A stretch of 6,136 nt of DNA, taken from CAZJBP01 sp964544115. GTDB taxonomy: Bacteria; Verrucomicrobiota; Kiritimatiellia; UBA8416; JADHWI01. Location of the stretch: positions 1 through 6,136 of the forward strand of contig CAZJBP010000203.1 of NCBI GenBank assembly GCA_964544115.1. The letters run 5' to 3'. The notes below the pieces were generated by a model. That model was given only the letters and a program-made list of their open reading frames with translations. It had not been told where the DNA came from and did no database searches. Each line of letters opens with the position of its first letter. Position 1 is the first letter of the stretch. Shown here piece after piece: positions 3,971 to 6,136 of this stretch. The translations under genes were made by a program, and so were the position numbers.

Positions 3971-6136
3971 ACGAACGCGTGAGCAGGTTGCGCGAGCAGG
4001 CGCTGACCACCTACATCGAGTGGGGGGCGGAGCCGGATCCGCAGTGGCCGGAGTTCGAGGCCGGGCTGATGGGCGATCCGGCCGTCATCCGCGAAGCCAA
4101 GACCTTCGCCCGGTTTTGCGCGCGCCGCAAGATTTCCATCCGTGAAGGGGAACTGTTGGTAGGCGCGCAACCGGGGCTGCGCTACGGCGAGGCTGCGTCC
4201 CGGCCGGCGGCCTGGGGTCGCCAGAGCTTCGACGTGCCCGGGTGGTTCAACGTTCCTGAGGGCCTTGCGGAGATCTTCCGGCAGGGCCTGGTGGCCATGG
4301 CCGGCAACCACATGACCATGGACTATGCCGGCATCCTTCAAGACGGGATGGAAGGGCGGATCGCCCAGGCGGAGCAGCGGAAGAGCCGGCTGAGCCCGAC
4401 GGAGCCGGAGGCGGAGCAGAAGGTGCAGTTCCTGGACGCGCTGGCTATCGTGGCCAGGGGCTATCTCCATCTCTGCCGCCGGTACGCCGAGCTGGCGGAG
4501 GACCTGGCGAAGCAAACCGGCGACGCGAAGCGGCGCGAGGAACTGGTCCGCATCGCCGCCCACTGCCGTCACGTTCCCGCGCGCCCTCCCCGCACGTTCC
4601 GGGAAGCCTGCCAGTGCCTCTGGTCCTGCTTCATGCTCGTGCCGGACGCCCCGGGGCGGGTGGATCAATACCTGTTTCCCTTCTACCGCCGGGACCTCGA
4701 GCGCGGCGACATCACGCGGGAGGCGGCCCGGGAGCTGCTGAGCTGCCTCTGGCTGAAATACTTTGAGAACGCCGGCGCCGTCCAGCCCGTGGGGGCGGTC
4801 CACCACCTGACCCTCGGCGGGGTGAACCCGGACGGGTCGGACGCCTGCAACGAGGTCACGCGGCTCTGCCTGGAGGTCACGGAAGACCTGCGCCTCCAGC
4901 GTCCGCAGGTCGGATTCCGCTGGAACCGCCAGACCCCCGATGCGCTGCTGCGCCAGGCGGTGCGCGTGCTGCGCGTCCGCTGCGGCAGCCCCGATTTCTG
5001 CAACGACGAGCAGATCATTCCGGCGCTGGTGCGGACCGGCATCGCCCTCGAGGATGCGCGGGACTTCTCCCTCTCGGGCTGCCAGGAAGTCATCATTACC
5101 GGCAAGGCGCAGATGGGATCCGTCGAGGGGTTCGTCAACATGCCCAAGATCCTCCGCACCGTGCTGGGCCTGGAGCCGGCTCTCGGGCCTGGAGCGGATC
5201 TGGCCCGGGTGACGAGCTTCGAGGCGCTCCTGGAGGCGTGCGAGGCGGAGATGGGGCGGGTGGCGGGCGCGGTCCATGAGGTGTCCTGCGCCCGGGACCG
5301 GCGGGCGGCCGAGCACACGGATCTGGTCTGCTCGCTGCTGGTGAACGATTGCATCGAGAAGGTCAAGGGGTACAGCCAGGGAGGCGCGCGGTACAACCAC
5401 TGCAATTGGGATGTCGTCGGCGTCGCCAACCTGGCGGACGCCCTGGCCGCCATCCGGATGCTGGTCTTTGAGGATCGCATCTGCACCCTGAATGAACTGC
5501 GGGACGCGCTGCGGTCGAACTGGGAGAGGTCCGAGCCGCTGCGCCGCCGGATCGTCCGCGATGCCCCGCACTTCGGGAACGACGACGATCGCGTGGATCG
5601 CCTGGCGGCCTGGAGCATCGAGCGGTTTTCCGATCTCATGAAGCGGCACACGCCGTTCCGCGGGGGTGAGTACATTATGGGCACCCTGTCGGGCGCCGAG
5701 AACATGCACATCGAATTCGGCCGGGTCACTGGCGCCACCCCCGATGGCCGGAAGGACAGTGAGCCGCTGGCCGACAGCATGGGGGCGGCCCAGGGGCGCG
5801 ACCGGCTCGGGGTCACCGCGCTGCTGAACTCGGTCGCCAAGCTGCCGCACCGGCTCCTCCCGACCGCGGCGTCCCTGAACGTGCGCCTGGCCCCGACGCT
5901 GATCGAGACAGAGAAAGGCGCCGCCAAGATTGCGGCCCTGATCCGGGCCCATTTCCTCTCCGGCGGGCAGCACATGCAGTTCAACCTCGTCAACCGGCAG
6001 ATGCTGATCGAGGCCCAGAAGCATCCCGAACAGCACGCGGACCTGATGGTGCGCGTCGCCGGCTACAGCGCCCCCTTCATCGCCCTCTGGGAAGACCTCC
6101 AGGCCGAAGTCCTCTCCCGGACCGAGCACTCGGGGT
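3967..6136 (+). CDS. glycyl radical enzyme, pyruvate formate-lyase family (3' end cut by window)
   Basis: 723 codons are visible; the frame runs off the window just after RTEHSG, within a few codons of where family members usually end. The enzyme uses an oxygen-sensitive glycyl radical to make a transient Cys thiyl radical that attacks substrate. PFL-domain landmarks in order: HMTMDY at 115-120, PARPPRTFREA at 204-214, GRVDQYLFPFY at 230-240, HLTLGG at 280-285, CNDEQIIPAL at 345-354, the active-site loop SGCQEV at 370-375 (Cys372, Glu374), GGARYN at 472-477, FGNDDDRVD at 536-544 and GATPDGR at 589-595. The Gly-radical motif RVAGYSA is at 696-702 (Gly699). Cys-x-Glu is typical of the dehydratase and C-N/C-S lyase branches (glycerol or propanediol dehydratase, CutC, IslA); true pyruvate formate-lyase has Cys-Cys. 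The substrate is unknown. It appears shorter at the N-terminus than many relatives. ATG 3967 overlaps the upstream stop as ATGA and has only a weak ribosome site, which suggests coupling. It needs a radical SAM activase, not present here. Confidence 0.93.
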   Translation, partial: MNERVSRLREQALTTYIEWGAEPDPQWPEFEAGLMGDPAVIREAKTFARFCARRKISIREGELLVGAQPGLRYGEAASRPAAWGRQSFDVPGWFNVPEGLAEIFRQGLVAMAGNHMTMDYAGILQDGMEGRIAQAEQRKSRLSPTEPEAEQKVQFLDALAIVARGYLHLCRRYAELAEDLAKQTGDAKRREELVRIAAHCRHVPARPPRTFREACQCLWSCFMLVPDAPGRVDQYLFPFYRRDLERGDITREAARELLSCLWLKYFENAGAVQPVGAVHHLTLGGVNPDGSDACNEVTRLCLEVTEDLRLQRPQVGFRWNRQTPDALLRQAVRVLRVRCGSPDFCNDEQIIPALVRTGIALEDARDFSLSGCQEVIITGKAQMGSVEGFVNMPKILRTVLGLEPALGPGADLARVTSFEALLEACEAEMGRVAGAVHEVSCARDRRAAEHTDLVCSLLVNDCIEKVKGYSQGGARYNHCNWDVVGVANLADALAAIRMLVFEDRICTLNELRDALRSNWERSEPLRRRIVRDAPHFGNDDDRVDRLAAWSIERFSDLMKRHTPFRGGEYIMGTLSGAENMHIEFGRVTGATPDGRKDSEPLADSMGAAQGRDRLGVTALLNSVAKLPHRLLPTAASLNVRLAPTLIETEKGAAKIAALIRAHFLSGGQHMQFNLVNRQMLIEAQKHPEQHADLMVRVAGYSAPFIALWEDLQAEVLSRTEHSG
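5074..5091 (+). other. thiyl-radical loop of the glycyl radical enzyme
   Basis: Encodes SGCQEV. TGC at 5080-5082 is Cys372 and GAA at 5086-5088 is Glu374. In dehydratase-type members the Cys abstracts hydrogen from substrate and the Glu acts as a general base. The Gln between them, where many dehydratases have Val (GCVEP), and the missing Pro after Glu set this enzyme apart. Confidence 0.85.
6052..6072 (+). other. glycyl radical motif RVAGYSA
   Basis: Gly699 is GGC at 6061-6063, in the family signature RV(S/A)GY(S/A), followed by the expected C-terminal segment with LQAEVLSRTEH. This is the residue an activase would convert to a stable radical. Confidence 0.92.

Noticed and set aside
3469..6129. 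Very long minus-strand open frame (886 codons) opposite the glycyl radical enzyme
   Set aside because: It is antisense to a gene with unmistakable family motifs along its full length. Its translation is rich in R, P, G, H and V with no recognisable domain, as expected for the shadow of a GC-rich gene.
3967..6136. Naming the glycyl radical enzyme pflB (pyruvate formate-lyase)
   Set aside because: The active-site loop has a single Cys followed by x-Glu and not the Cys-Cys pair of true pyruvate formate-lyase.

Overview
The window is GC-rich bacterial DNA with four protein-coding genes in two divergent pairs. Long intergenic stretches around them are packed with short dispersed repeats. A glycyl radical enzyme implies an anaerobic or micro-oxic lifestyle. 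An intracellular-type beta-helix glycosidase, a stand-alone PqqD-like protein and repeat-rich spacers would fit an uncultured member of the Planctomycetota/Kiritimatiellota/Lentisphaerota (PVC) side of the tree. This placement is a low-confidence inference from gene content and repeat style; there is no rRNA or tRNA to test it.

Layout. Positions 1-360 hold no gene, only a mosaic of repeats. On the minus strand, a 125-residue PqqD-like protein (1643 to 1266) is followed by a 302-residue unrecognised protein with an apparent internal duplication (1269 to 361); the two overlap by ATGA. The divergent spacer 1644-2179 carries a perfect 26-bp inverted repeat (a third copy lies at 126-151), a second copy of a composite repeat, CTGAAA-type heptads and a 12-bp palindrome. 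On the plus strand, a right-handed beta-helix protein (2180-3970) matches, by remembered comparison, glycoside hydrolase family 120 (beta-xylosidase), including the Asp/Glu catalytic pair at the expected 23-residue spacing. It overlaps by ATGA with a glycyl radical enzyme (3967 to the window edge) that has both the thiyl-radical Cys and the Gly radical site; only its last few codons are cut off.

How the genes may work together. The plus-strand pair looks like a translationally coupled operon in which a cytoplasmic glycosidase releases a sugar or polyol-type compound and a C-x-E type glycyl radical enzyme acts on a related small molecule. The link is inference; neither substrate can be read from the sequence. 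The radical-SAM activase that the glycyl radical enzyme needs is not in the window and would be expected just downstream. The minus-strand pair looks like a separate unit of unknown role built around a PqqD fold, with no radical SAM partner visible here.
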